The notes beneath the pieces are model-generated. The model saw only the letters and a program-made list of their open reading frames with translations, did not search any database and was not told the DNA's origin. Below, piece by piece: positions 1 through 5,646 of a stretch of DNA of 7,112 nt. Position 1 is the first letter of the stretch. Every line of letters begins with the position of its first letter. The DNA comes from an uncultured Bacteroidota bacterium (GTDB lineage Bacteria > Bacteroidota > Bacteroidia > Chitinophagales > Chitinophagaceae). The stretch covers positions 1 through 7,112 of the forward strand of contig CAILMA010000129.1 in assembly GCA_903835145.1 (NCBI GenBank). The letters run 5' to 3'. The position numbers and the translations under genes were made by a program.

Positions 1-18
1 AGAAATTTTGTAAAAAAC

Positions 19-91
19 TCTGGGCACAATGGCCATTTAACCAATTTAAGAGGTTAAGTTATTGATTATTTGAAAATATATAGTGCCCAGA
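19..91. repeat. Nested inverted repeats downstream of the HGGxSTG gene
   Basis: A 9-bp inverted repeat, TCTGGGCAC (19-27) and GTGCCCAGA (83-91), encloses a second perfect 6-bp inverted repeat, TTAACC (37-42) and GGTTAA (52-57). The outer arms are 55 bp apart. It lies about 140 bp beyond the stop codon of the minus-strand gene. No T-run follows, so it is not a convincing terminator. A further short stem, TGGCC/GGCCA with a GTTT loop, is at 117-130. A single 9-bp pair at this distance can occur by chance in a window of this size, so only the nesting makes it worth recording. Confidence 0.3.
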
Positions 92-231
92 ACCCCTAAT
101 TTAAGCGAGCAAACTATGGCCGTTTGGCCAGATAAAGGCTTTACCCATCCAATTAAGGTCCACACCCTTCAAATACCATCATCTCTACAAAGCAAATTAA
201 CGCTAAGGGTACAAGGGGTATTAGGAAAATA

Positions 232-672
232 TTACTTTGCCCTCCCCTTTGAAGCCTTAACACGATGTAATGCGTCACCCAACATAAAAAGCCACGCCTC
301 CTCAGTATTCCTAATCGGGCGATATCCGTTGGGCTTCCTACCCTTAGTTCGGCAGGCATTAGTCATGTTTGTAAGGTGCATGATGTCTTCGAGCTTGGCT
401 AACACCAGACTGCTCTTGCTGCGCTCAATTCTTATCGCGATGGTCTCGGTGCCGTATTTGATATGAGACGCAGCTATCCGCGCTTTGCCCTCAGCCGACT
501 TAGGCCCAGTGCTACGACCACCATGAAAACGACATTTATTAGTTCTAGAGGTTTTAACAGCAGGGGCCCGACACTGCTGCTTAGTACGTTTTGACATGGC
601 CGTGCATCTAAGGCAGATGATGCGCCCCCCGGCAGTGACTAGGGTTTTTATTGGATTAGCCATAAACGACAT
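232..672 (-). CDS. HGGxSTG-motif protein, small, cysteine-containing, function unknown
   Basis: The protein has the hallmark of the HGGxSTG family seen on many proteobacterial genomic islands and prophages. Residues here are counted from the longest frame (155 aa from a TTG at 699). Cysteines lie at 29, 32, 43 and 56, immediately followed by the motif CRFHGGRSTGPKSAEGKAR (56-74). Family members usually show the same C-x10-C, CR.HGG and STGP order. The Cys/His spacing suggests a small metal-binding or nucleic-acid-binding fold, but this is inference; no function is established that I can name. The C-terminal half is basic and helical in character. Start choice is uncertain: ATG at 672 or 663, or TTG at 699, none with a clear Shine-Dalgarno. 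The internal ATG at 597 is unlikely because it would drop Cys29 and Cys32. The gene is alone, with no operon partner, and is visibly richer in G+C than the genes at the right of the window. Confidence 0.75.
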   Translation of the reverse strand: MSFMANPIKTLVTAGGRIICLRCTAMSKRTKQQCRAPAVKTSRTNKCRFHGGRSTGPKSAEGKARIAASHIKYGTETIAIRIERSKSSLVLAKLEDIMHLTNMTNACRTKGRKPNGYRPIRNTEEAWLFMLGDALHRVKASKGRAK

Positions 673-880
673 CGTACGCTTGAGTGAGCTAAGCCGCAAC
701 TGATAGGCATGGTAGATACGGAACCGACTGGGTTGTTAAACCCAACACATGAAAACTGACCTAGGCTACGAACGCATTCCGCTTTGTGTTATGAAGACTA
801 ATAGTAAAAATCAAACCCGTAGAACCGACTGCATTCTTTTTATCGCTTATTTTCTAAGCTGTCTGCGCTTGCACCTTTCG

Positions 881-899
881 AAGGCAAAACTGCCTTTTT
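881..899 (+). terminator. Candidate intrinsic terminator with no obvious upstream gene
   Basis: A perfect 6-bp stem, AAGGCA (881-886) and TGCCTT (891-896), closes an AAAC tetraloop and runs into a T-run (895-899). This is the shape of a Rho-independent terminator on the plus strand. No plus-strand gene lies upstream in the window. It could therefore end a small untranslated RNA from about 700-880, or be a leftover of a lost gene. The stem is short and the T-run is only five long. Confidence 0.4.
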
Positions 900-1003
900 A
901 CCTCATTGGTTTGCACAAGGCTAGAGCCAAATAGCACGACGACTTAAGTTCGAATAAAAAATGAATAAATTTATAGTCTGGTAGACTTTTGATCGAAAAT
1001 TAA

Positions 1004-1165
1004 ATCTGCCACCATATCTACGCGGATTTCAACCGCCATCTACACTTGGACGGCTACGCCCAAAGACTCAGTGAGTGGCTGGACACGGTTGCCGCTGGCA
1101 TCCGCAAACATGACCCAGAAACTGGCAATATTCAAGTGACGTTAAAAGTGACGAACAAAAAATAA
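1004..1165 (+). pseudogene. Start-less 53-codon coding-like fragment (gene remnant)
   Basis: An open frame runs from just after a TAA at 1001 to the TAA at 1163-1165 and has no ATG or GTG that could begin a useful protein; only an internal TTG is available. The encoded peptide looks like real protein rather than noise: a polar-aromatic start (YADFNRHLHLDGYA), an amphipathic helix-like middle (QRLSEWLDTVAAGIRKH) and a charged end (DPETGNIQVTLKV). Local base composition is higher in G+C than the flanks. I do not recognise the family. The most likely reading is the 3' end of a gene whose front was removed by deletion or recombination near 1000. Chance openness is possible, since 53 codons is short. 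Confidence 0.35.
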
Positions 1166-1376
1166 AAGAACGCCCCAGTATTAGTCATTAAGACTGCTAC
1201 GGGAGCGCTAATGTATTAAAACCAAAAGGGTCTTTAAGTAATTAATTTTAATATGTATCTACAACCGACACTCAGATGGGAAGCTTCTGTAGTCGTCCCT
1301 TTTTCGAGTGATAGAACAACCTCTCAAGCTGACAATAAACTGAATTTGCAAAATTAGTGTTGTAGCTTGGTAATTT

Positions 1377-2405
1377 TTACTGAATTCGCAACCCTAATTC
1401 ATAATATGCCGGCTTACTAGGGGTAGTAGGATTTGTATAAACATAAACCCCATTACCAGCCAAAATTCCATATCCAGTACCGGTATTACAGGCCCCAGTT
1501 ATTGTTGCAATGCCTGTCCAAGGACTATTTAAATTTGTTGCGCATCCTGAGCTTGTTGTACCAGTAGAATTAAGCGTAACAGTTCCTGAGGTGCCATAAT
1601 CGGTATTCCATACGTAAGTTCCTGCAATATCTGCTATAGCAGCAGATTGGGAAGTTGAAAGGATTGATTGTCCATAACCAAAAACCGTTGCATCATTAAA
1701 ATCGACTACTCCTACAACTTGTCCGTTGGGTGCAGTGAATGCTAGAAAATAATTTGTTGCAGCCCCTGCTGGAGTAGTAGCTTGAAACTGGAAAGTGCCA
1801 TTTCCGAGAGATGCTATAGAACCGGTAATTGTTGATGTACAGGTATGTGGAGTCGCGGCTATGTTGGCACCATTACATGAAGTAAAAGTCCCGTTAGTAG
1901 CTATGCTCACTGTGCCGTAACTAGTTTGACAACCCGTCATCAAACCATAAGTTTTGCCTGTACACTGTAAAGACATCGAATTGTACGTGCCAGCCAAGCC
2001 CGTAATCGTGGTAATGGGATTAGACACGCCAAAAATAGGTACCGTTTGGTTAACGCCATTCAAACTTATCACGATATTTCCAGCAATCAACCCATTTTGC
2101 GCTGCAAATATTTTAGATGTAGGAGATTGCGAAGGTGAGTATGTGCCATCACTATTTTTAACCAATGTACCCGACCCAGAATGGCAAGCTGCCGTTGATA
2201 CGTCGCAACCGTAAGAACTTTTAGTAACGGTATAAGAATAAGTTAGAGCAGCGGTATTAATTGAATATGTTAACAATTCACCAGCTGACGCAGAAGTTGT
2301 ATAACTTTGGGAAAAGCCCGTGGTTGATGTCGAACTTCCGCCACCGCCACCACAAGCATTAAGAAGAAGCAAAAGGCCTAATAGAAAGTAAATTCGTATT
2401 ATCAT
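1377..2405 (-). CDS. Secreted lipoprotein, glycine/serine/threonine-rich, with paired cysteines
   Basis: The 342-aa product starts with a lipoprotein signal peptide: a hydrophobic run (residues 5-15) and a lipobox L15-N16-A17-C18. A flexible Gly/Ser/Thr linker (19-29) follows, so the mature protein should be lipidated at Cys18 and face the periplasm or cell surface. The rest is rich in Gly, Ser, Thr, Asn and short beta-prone segments with no membrane helix. Eight further cysteines fall in near pairs: 67/74, 148/159, 177/189 and 288/306, which suggests four disulfides. An 'AGTY' motif recurs at 138-141 and 261-264, so the C-terminal two thirds may be two diverged copies of one beta-rich module. 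The start ATG follows an AAGAGAAA-like ribosome site. Similar glycine-linker lipoproteins are frequent in Burkholderiales, but I cannot assign a function. It is transcribed divergently from the XRE gene; no terminator is evident downstream. Confidence 0.85.
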   Translation of the reverse strand: MIIRIYFLLGLLLLLNACGGGGGSSTSTTGFSQSYTTSASAGELLTYSINTAALTYSYTVTKSSYGCDVSTAACHSGSGTLVKNSDGTYSPSQSPTSKIFAAQNGLIAGNIVISLNGVNQTVPIFGVSNPITTITGLAGTYNSMSLQCTGKTYGLMTGCQTSYGTVSIATNGTFTSCNGANIAATPHTCTSTITGSIASLGNGTFQFQATTPAGAATNYFLAFTAPNGQVVGVVDFNDATVFGYGQSILSTSQSAAIADIAGTYVWNTDYGTSGTVTLNSTGTTSSGCATNLNSPWTGIATITGACNTGTGYGILAGNGVYVYTNPTTPSKPAYYELGLRIQ

Positions 2406-2545
2406 TATTTCTCTTTTTTATTTCAGATTAACCGCGATAAAAATACTTTATGATGCTTTAAAGCCGTGGATTATTAACTGTGGCCCATTTGCCGTGGCTT
2501 GTCAATGTTATTAAGTAAAAACTATCCCTTTATTTGGGGATACTT
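2406..2545. promoter_or_regulatory. Divergent intergenic region with short repeats, possible operators
   Basis: This region must drive both the lipoprotein gene (leftwards) and the XRE gene (rightwards). It holds a 10-bp palindrome GCTTTAAAGC (2455-2464) and two copies of GCCGTGG (2463-2469 and 2491-2497). A possible -35 for the XRE gene is TTGTCA (2499-2504), but the matching -10 is poor. XRE repressors commonly bind such sites next to their own gene; that this one does so is inference. Confidence 0.3.
2536..2540 (+). promoter_or_regulatory. Ribosome binding site that fixes the XRE start
   Basis: GGGGA sits five bases before the ATG at 2546. The frame is also open from a TTG at 2534, but that codon overlaps the GGGGA itself and has no site of its own, so the ATG is preferred. 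Confidence 0.6.
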
Positions 2546-2836
2546 ATGTGGGAAGCCGAGTTGGCACAGTTAAAAGCGAGAATTAGCCTTAATCTAAAAA
2601 CATTAAGGAAAGAAAAATCCATCGCACAGGAGCGTCTCGGTCTTGAGGCTGGCGTGGACAGAACGGTCGTGAGTAAGATAGAGCGTCAAGTCACGAACCC
2701 CACTCTGGAGGTGTTGGTCAAACTAGCGACTTACCTTGGCGTAACAGTTACCGACCTACTAAATGAGACCGCGCCATCAATTGATGCCCCACCAAACAAC
2801 AAACGAAAGAATAGTAAGATAAAAGAAGTATGTTAG
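2546..2836 (+). CDS. XRE (Cro/C1-type) helix-turn-helix transcriptional regulator
   Basis: This 96-aa protein is a single HTH_3/XRE domain spanning roughly residues 13-73. The helix-turn-helix proper is in QERLGLEAGVDRTVVSKIER (28-47), with the usual 'TxVSKIER' recognition helix, then 'NPTLEVLVKLATYLGV' and 'VTDLL' helices that complete the five-helix fold. A basic, proline- and asparagine-rich tail (74-96) follows and carries no peptidase or sensor domain. It should bind DNA as a dimer and act as a repressor of a nearby promoter, most simply its own or that of the divergent lipoprotein gene. No toxin, HipA or methylase partner is adjacent, so it is not an obvious antitoxin or restriction controller. 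A small hairpin GTCCC-TAA-GGGAC (2839-2851) begins just after the stop codon, but no T-run follows. Confidence 0.9.
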   Translation: MWEAELAQLKARISLNLKTLRKEKSIAQERLGLEAGVDRTVVSKIERQVTNPTLEVLVKLATYLGVTVTDLLNETAPSIDAPPNNKRKNSKIKEVC

Positions 2837-2947
2837 GAGTCCCTAAGGGACGCGTTTGCATGAAAGGGGGACATACAAACCTAAAATAGCTCGTCGTTCG
2901 CCCAGAATAGAGTGTAAAGCCTGCTGGATGGAACCATTCTACAAAAT

Positions 2948-2981
2948 GGGGGGGTGCCGGGTGGGTGGGGGTACGGTGGGG
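2948..2981 (+). other. Potential G-quadruplex-forming G-run cluster
   Basis: Runs of G occur at 2948-2954 (7), 2959-2961 (3), 2963-2965 (3), 2967-2971 (5), 2975-2976 (2) and 2978-2981 (4). The first four runs, joined by loops of 4, 1 and 1 bases, satisfy the classic four-tract G-quadruplex pattern with short loops that favour a parallel fold. It stands out sharply against the A+T-rich surroundings. It lies in the non-coding DNA between the XRE gene and the attachment-site fragment. Confidence 0.6.
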
Positions 2982-3083
2982 TTTGGCTAGGCAGGAATTT
3001 GAAAAGGTGGCGCTGTTAACGTTTACAGTTAAATCAGTCGAAACAAACTTAAACCCCTTTATTCAAGTCCCAGCAAAACAAAC

Positions 3084-3106
3084 TGCGGGTACCAATGCGG
3101 GTACCA
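3084..3106 (+). repeat. Direct repeat TGCGGGTACCA x2 (candidate arm-type sites)
   Basis: TGCGGGTACCA occurs at 3084-3094 and again at 3096-3106, a period of 12 bp, and each copy contains the palindrome GGTACC. Closely spaced direct repeats near an att core are typical of arm-type sites bound by the N-terminal domain of tyrosine recombinases. They lie about 65 bp left of the tRNA fragment. Confidence 0.5.
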
Positions 3107-3169
3107 GAATGCAAAAATCAAAAATAAAGAATCTAAATATATGATTTATATCGATAATATTTTTTATCT

Positions 3170-3186
3170 TGGCGGAGAGAGAGGGA
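3170..3186 (-). other. Attachment-site core: 3' end of a tRNA-Ser gene
   Basis: Read on the minus strand, the 17 bases are TCCCTCTCTCTCCGCCA. This matches the last bases of a typical bacterial tRNA-Ser: the final T-loop base, the T-arm 3' strand CCCTC, the acceptor 3' strand TCTCTCC, the G discriminator and CCA. The rest of a tRNA is absent: the bases before it on the minus strand lack the GGTTCGA T-loop. A cut-off tRNA end next to a tyrosine recombinase gene is the standard mark of an att site. Confidence 0.7.
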
Positions 3187-3246
3187 CACTATTTTATCGA
3201 AAAATAAGCTATTGTTTTATATAATAATCAATAACTTATGACCATT

Positions 3247-3272
3247 ACCTACGGTGAAAACCTACGGTGAAA
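3247..3272 (+). repeat. Exact tandem 13-bp repeat upstream of the integrase promoter
   Basis: ACCTACGGTGAAA is repeated head-to-tail without a gap (3247-3259 and 3260-3272) and ends four bases before the -35 box of the integrase gene. It may be an arm-type site for the integrase or an operator for an excisionase or repressor. Either would link recombinase binding to control of its own gene. Confidence 0.6.
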
Positions 3273-3276
3273 GTGA

Positions 3277-3305
3277 TTGTAAGGCTCTGTTCTGTCGTTT
3301 ACAAT
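3277..3305 (+). promoter_or_regulatory. Sigma70-like promoter of the integrase gene, inside an inverted repeat
   Basis: TTGTAA (3277-3282) and TACAAT (3300-3305) are 17 bp apart, matching the consensus at four and five of six positions. The predicted start of transcription is about 20-25 bases before the ATG at 3337. The boxes are also the arms of a 7-bp inverted repeat, ATTGTAA (3276-3282) and TTACAAT (3299-3305), so a dimeric protein bound there would block RNA polymerase. Confidence 0.6.
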
Positions 3306-3336
3306 GAATAAATGACACGCTTACAGGGGTTAATAA

Positions 3337-4629
3337 ATGTCAAGAAAGACATTTCAGGGGTCTTACTTAGACCTTCAATTTCGCACTTATTACGCGGTGC
3401 TTTCTGTACCCAAAACCCTCAGAAAACTCGTGGGAAAGACCAAATACTGTAAAACGACTAAAACAGGCGATCTCAAAATAGCAGAGCAACGGGCAGCTGC
3501 CATGGTTCTGGCTTGGAAGGCTGAAATGAGAAAGTTAGCCTTCAACAGTTCAGATCCCATGGTTGAAGAAGCACTCAGCCTTCTGAATGACACTAAAGAC
3601 AGCCCAAAGCACCTCGTCCGCGAATTGATTCAAGAAAAAGCCGAAGAAATAGAATCGTCTGTCGGTGAATTCAGAGCTACTGATTTCATAAAAATAGCCA
3701 CGGGTGAAAAGTCCCCGTTATTAGCTCATGTTGAAAATTGGAAGGAATATGAGCTTGACCGTGGACTCAAGCAAAAAACAATGGATCAAATGTACAGCGA
3801 CATCAGTATTTTGACCGATTGTTACGGTACAACAGCTTCATTTGACGACGATATGCTGAGCGTATGGCTTAAAAATGTCGTTTTTCAAAAAGAATTATCA
3901 CCCGCTTCTTTGCAGAGAGTAATGGGCTCAACCCGTTCATTTTTGAGGTATCTTTATCAGGCTGAAGAAATCAAGTCTGACTTCAAACATTTATTCATCA
4001 TTCCTGAAAAATTCAAAAGAAGTAAAAAATCCAACGCTAAATCAGCCAACAAAATTGATTCATGGATACCCTTACTTCCTAGTGATGTCGTGAAGTTACA
4101 AAAAGCAGCCTATGAAAGCAAAGATTTTCAATTGTCAGAGCTAATTTTGATAGGAGCCTACACTGGCGCCCGTATTGAAGAGATTTGTTCACTAAAAAAA
4201 GAGAATATTGATCTTGAGTCGGGCAGTTTCAGAATCATTGAAGCCAAGACCGAAGCTGGTAATCGCATTGTGCCGATTCACTCAAGTATTCATAAACTGA
4301 TTGAAAGCATGCTCAAGGCGTCCACTGACGAATACCTCTTCAGTAAGTTAGGGAAGAACAAATACGGGCAAAGAGCCAACGGACTCGGTAAACGATTTGG
4401 CAGACTCAAAAAAGATTTGAATTTTGATGATCGTCAAGTATTCCACTCAATCAGAAAGACCGTAACTACTTTACTTGAAAATGCTGGTGTCTCAGAGAAC
4501 GTCACTGCTGATCTGATTGGTCACGATAAGCCCCGAATCACTTATGGACTCTATAGTGGTGGCACAAATCTTGAGAACAAGAAGATTGCCATTGAAAAAC
4601 TGAATTACCCTGAGCCGTTTATGTTTTAG
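3337..4629 (+). CDS. int: Tyrosine recombinase / integrase with DUF6538-like N-terminus
   Basis: The 430-aa protein is a full-length tyrosine-family site-specific recombinase. The N-terminus (about 7-65; YYAVLSVPKTLRKLVGKTKY, then KTGDLKIAEQRA and a helix with 'LAWKAEM') resembles the DUF6538-type region of proteobacterial island integrases. A core-binding helical domain covers about 125-215 (HVENWKEYELDRGLKQKTM ... SLQRVMGSTRSFLRYLY). The catalytic domain covers about 245-410 and shows the whole active site: Arg279 in TGARIEEICSL, Lys304 in EAKTEAGNR, His370 and Arg373 in HSIRKT, His396 in LIGHDKPR and the nucleophile Tyr406 in YGLYSGG. It should cut and rejoin DNA at the tRNA-Ser core to integrate and, with an excisionase, excise the element. 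Start: AGGGG (3325-3329) lies seven bases before the ATG. It has its own promoter with repeats beside it. No frameshift or missing residue is seen, so it appears functional. Confidence 0.95.
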   Translation: MSRKTFQGSYLDLQFRTYYAVLSVPKTLRKLVGKTKYCKTTKTGDLKIAEQRAAAMVLAWKAEMRKLAFNSSDPMVEEALSLLNDTKDSPKHLVRELIQEKAEEIESSVGEFRATDFIKIATGEKSPLLAHVENWKEYELDRGLKQKTMDQMYSDISILTDCYGTTASFDDDMLSVWLKNVVFQKELSPASLQRVMGSTRSFLRYLYQAEEIKSDFKHLFIIPEKFKRSKKSNAKSANKIDSWIPLLPSDVVKLQKAAYESKDFQLSELILIGAYTGARIEEICSLKKENIDLESGSFRIIEAKTEAGNRIVPIHSSIHKLIESMLKASTDEYLFSKLGKNKYGQRANGLGKRFGRLKKDLNFDDRQVFHSIRKTVTTLLENAGVSENVTADLIGHDKPRITYGLYSGGTNLENKKIAIEKLNYPEPFMF

Positions 4630-4771
4630 AGTTGTTTCGGGGTATTGGATTCACATCTTAACTCTGTTCGTCAAAAGCAAAATTAGAAAGAGCAAAAAAC
4701 ATTCATTCCTTAAACAGTGGATTTACAATAGCAAATATGAAGCTTGAATGACGCCCTGCCCCAAAAAAACT

Positions 4772-5512
4772 TTATTTTTTTACAGTTCCATTTTGAACCA
4801 AGGGGAACATGCCCATTGAAGTACCTTTAACAATTCGCTGAGCACGGTTGAGGAGTCGCTTAGCGGTATTAGCCAGTATCAATTTCTTCGCGACTTGAAC
4901 TGATTTGTGCTCAGTTTTCTCATCAATAATGTAATTTTTAGGGCTTGCTGCTTTTGCCTCTTGAGCCACTTTCCAGAGTTGTTTCTTCGGGTCAGCCAGT
5001 CGTAACTCATAGACTCTCAAGCATTTCTGAAGAGCTGCCGTGTCCACATGTCCTGTAATGGGGTATTTCGCAGAAGATAATTTATTGGTTCTAACACCTC
5101 GTCTGCCCGAATGATGAGCATTGAGAATCTTCTGAAAGTTACTGGCTAGATACCGTTTTGGTAATGTTAGAGGTACTTGAACGATCAATACCCCTTCCCT
5201 ATCAGAAGCCTCAGACGCTGAAATGACTTTGAACTCAGGAGGAAGTTGCTCAGCGAAAAGCTCAGCACCAAGGTCCCCTGTCTGCCACCAAGTCTTAAAA
5301 TCTGAAGCAAAAATATTACCGAAATCGGCATAAATTTGCTTCATTTTACCGCTGCCCCCGTTTTTACAGCATTTTTGGTAGTCCTCGTTCAACTGAAGAA
5401 ATCGCCACCACAAGTAATACACCGAGTTTTTATAAGGCTCAAGTGACTTTTGTAGCTTTGATCGCCCGAAGTTTGGTTGGGGCAGCGAAAAATGCTTTTT
5501 TATGAATGCCAT
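4772..5512 (-). CDS. Conserved protein of unknown function, tryptophan-rich, integrase neighbour
   Basis: The 246-aa product is soluble, with no signal peptide or membrane helix. An aromatic N-terminal region (31-88) contains YYLWWRFLQLNEDY, KMKQIYADFGNIF and DFKTWWQTG, ending in ELFAE. A middle segment (109-153) has a beta-like LIVQVPLTLPKR stretch followed by a His-rich basic patch HHSGRRGVR and SSAKYPITG. Next is YELRLADPKKQLWKVAQ (168-184), and the tail (208-230) is basic and helical. The alternating motifs resemble a family I recall as uncharacterised protein in proteobacterial islands and plasmids, but I cannot name a domain or function. The basic patches could contact nucleic acid; that is inference. 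Its start is well supported: GAGGTG (minus strand, 5518-5523) lies five bases before the ATG. It is convergent with the integrase, 142 bp away, and divergent from the next gene. The intergenic A-run and T-run at 4763-4781 partly overlap its stop codon. Confidence 0.85.
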   Translation of the reverse strand: MAFIKKHFSLPQPNFGRSKLQKSLEPYKNSVYYLWWRFLQLNEDYQKCCKNGGSGKMKQIYADFGNIFASDFKTWWQTGDLGAELFAEQLPPEFKVISASEASDREGVLIVQVPLTLPKRYLASNFQKILNAHHSGRRGVRTNKLSSAKYPITGHVDTAALQKCLRVYELRLADPKKQLWKVAQEAKAASPKNYIIDEKTEHKSVQVAKKLILANTAKRLLNRAQRIVKGTSMGMFPLVQNGTVKK

Positions 5513-5599
5513 ATAAACACCTCAATTGCAGCATTAGAGCTGTGGAACGCTATTTTATCTCAAAAAGAGGAAAATGGTATCTACTCTAAACGATGATTG

Positions 5600-5614
5600 A
5601 TTCAACTATTGAAT
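5600..5614. promoter_or_regulatory. Perfect palindrome ATTCAActaTTGAAT, candidate operator
   Basis: ATTCAA (5600-5605) and TTGAAT (5609-5614) form a perfect inverted repeat with a 3-bp centre, the size and symmetry of a dimeric repressor site. It lies 32 bp before the ATG at 5647, in the region shared with the divergent gene, where it would cover the likely promoter. A binder could be the downstream product itself or an element-encoded regulator outside the window. Confidence 0.45.
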
Positions 5615-5646
5615 AACAAATCGTATGGTGAAATAAGGAGATTTAT

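Larger units (their letters stand above)
700..1376. other. 677-bp stretch without a convincing gene
   Basis: Between the two minus-strand genes no intact gene is convincing. The stretch holds a perfect 6-bp stem TGGGTT/AACCCA with a GTTA loop (729-744), a terminator-like hairpin (881-899) and a start-less coding-like fragment (1004-1165), the last two listed separately. A 10-bp word, GAACCGACTG, occurs at 721-730 and 822-831, which is within chance expectation. From 1166 to 1376 I see no structure or frame that stands out. The stretch reads as decayed accessory DNA that has kept pieces of former genes. Confidence 0.5.
2837..3336. other. 500-bp non-coding control and attachment region before the integrase
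   Basis: No gene is supported here; the longest ATG frames are about 20 codons. From left to right it holds a small hairpin (2839-2851), a dense G-run cluster (2948-2981), a TGCGGGTACCA direct repeat (3084-3106), an A+T-rich stretch (about 3107-3169), a tRNA-Ser 3'-end fragment (3170-3186), a tandem 13-bp repeat (3247-3272) and the integrase promoter (3277-3305). The order of repeats, A+T-rich DNA, core and repeats is what an integrase attachment region with arm sites and bending sites looks like. Confidence 0.65.

Noticed and set aside
83..466. 127-codon plus-strand frame
   Set aside because: Lies largely antisense to the HGGxSTG gene, starts with GTG inside an inverted repeat, has no ribosome site and no recognisable protein character.
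721..831. GAACCGACTG direct repeat (721-730, 822-831)
   Set aside because: Ten-base repeats are expected by chance several times in a window of this length, and nothing lies at both copies in common.
749..934. 61-codon plus-strand frame
   Set aside because: No ribosome site, unconvincing composition, and a terminator-like hairpin (881-899) lies inside it.
1954..2214. 86-codon plus-strand frame
   Set aside because: Antisense to the lipoprotein gene, whose signal peptide and composition clearly show which strand is coding.
2546..2836. XRE protein as an antitoxin or restriction-modification controller
   Set aside because: No toxin, HipA, endonuclease or methylase gene is next to it on either side.
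3170..3186. Complete tRNA-Ser gene
   Set aside because: Only the 3' terminal bases are present; no T-loop, anticodon arm or 5' acceptor strand can be found to the right on the minus strand.
3390..3593. 67-codon minus-strand frame
   Set aside because: Antisense shadow of the integrase N-terminal region.
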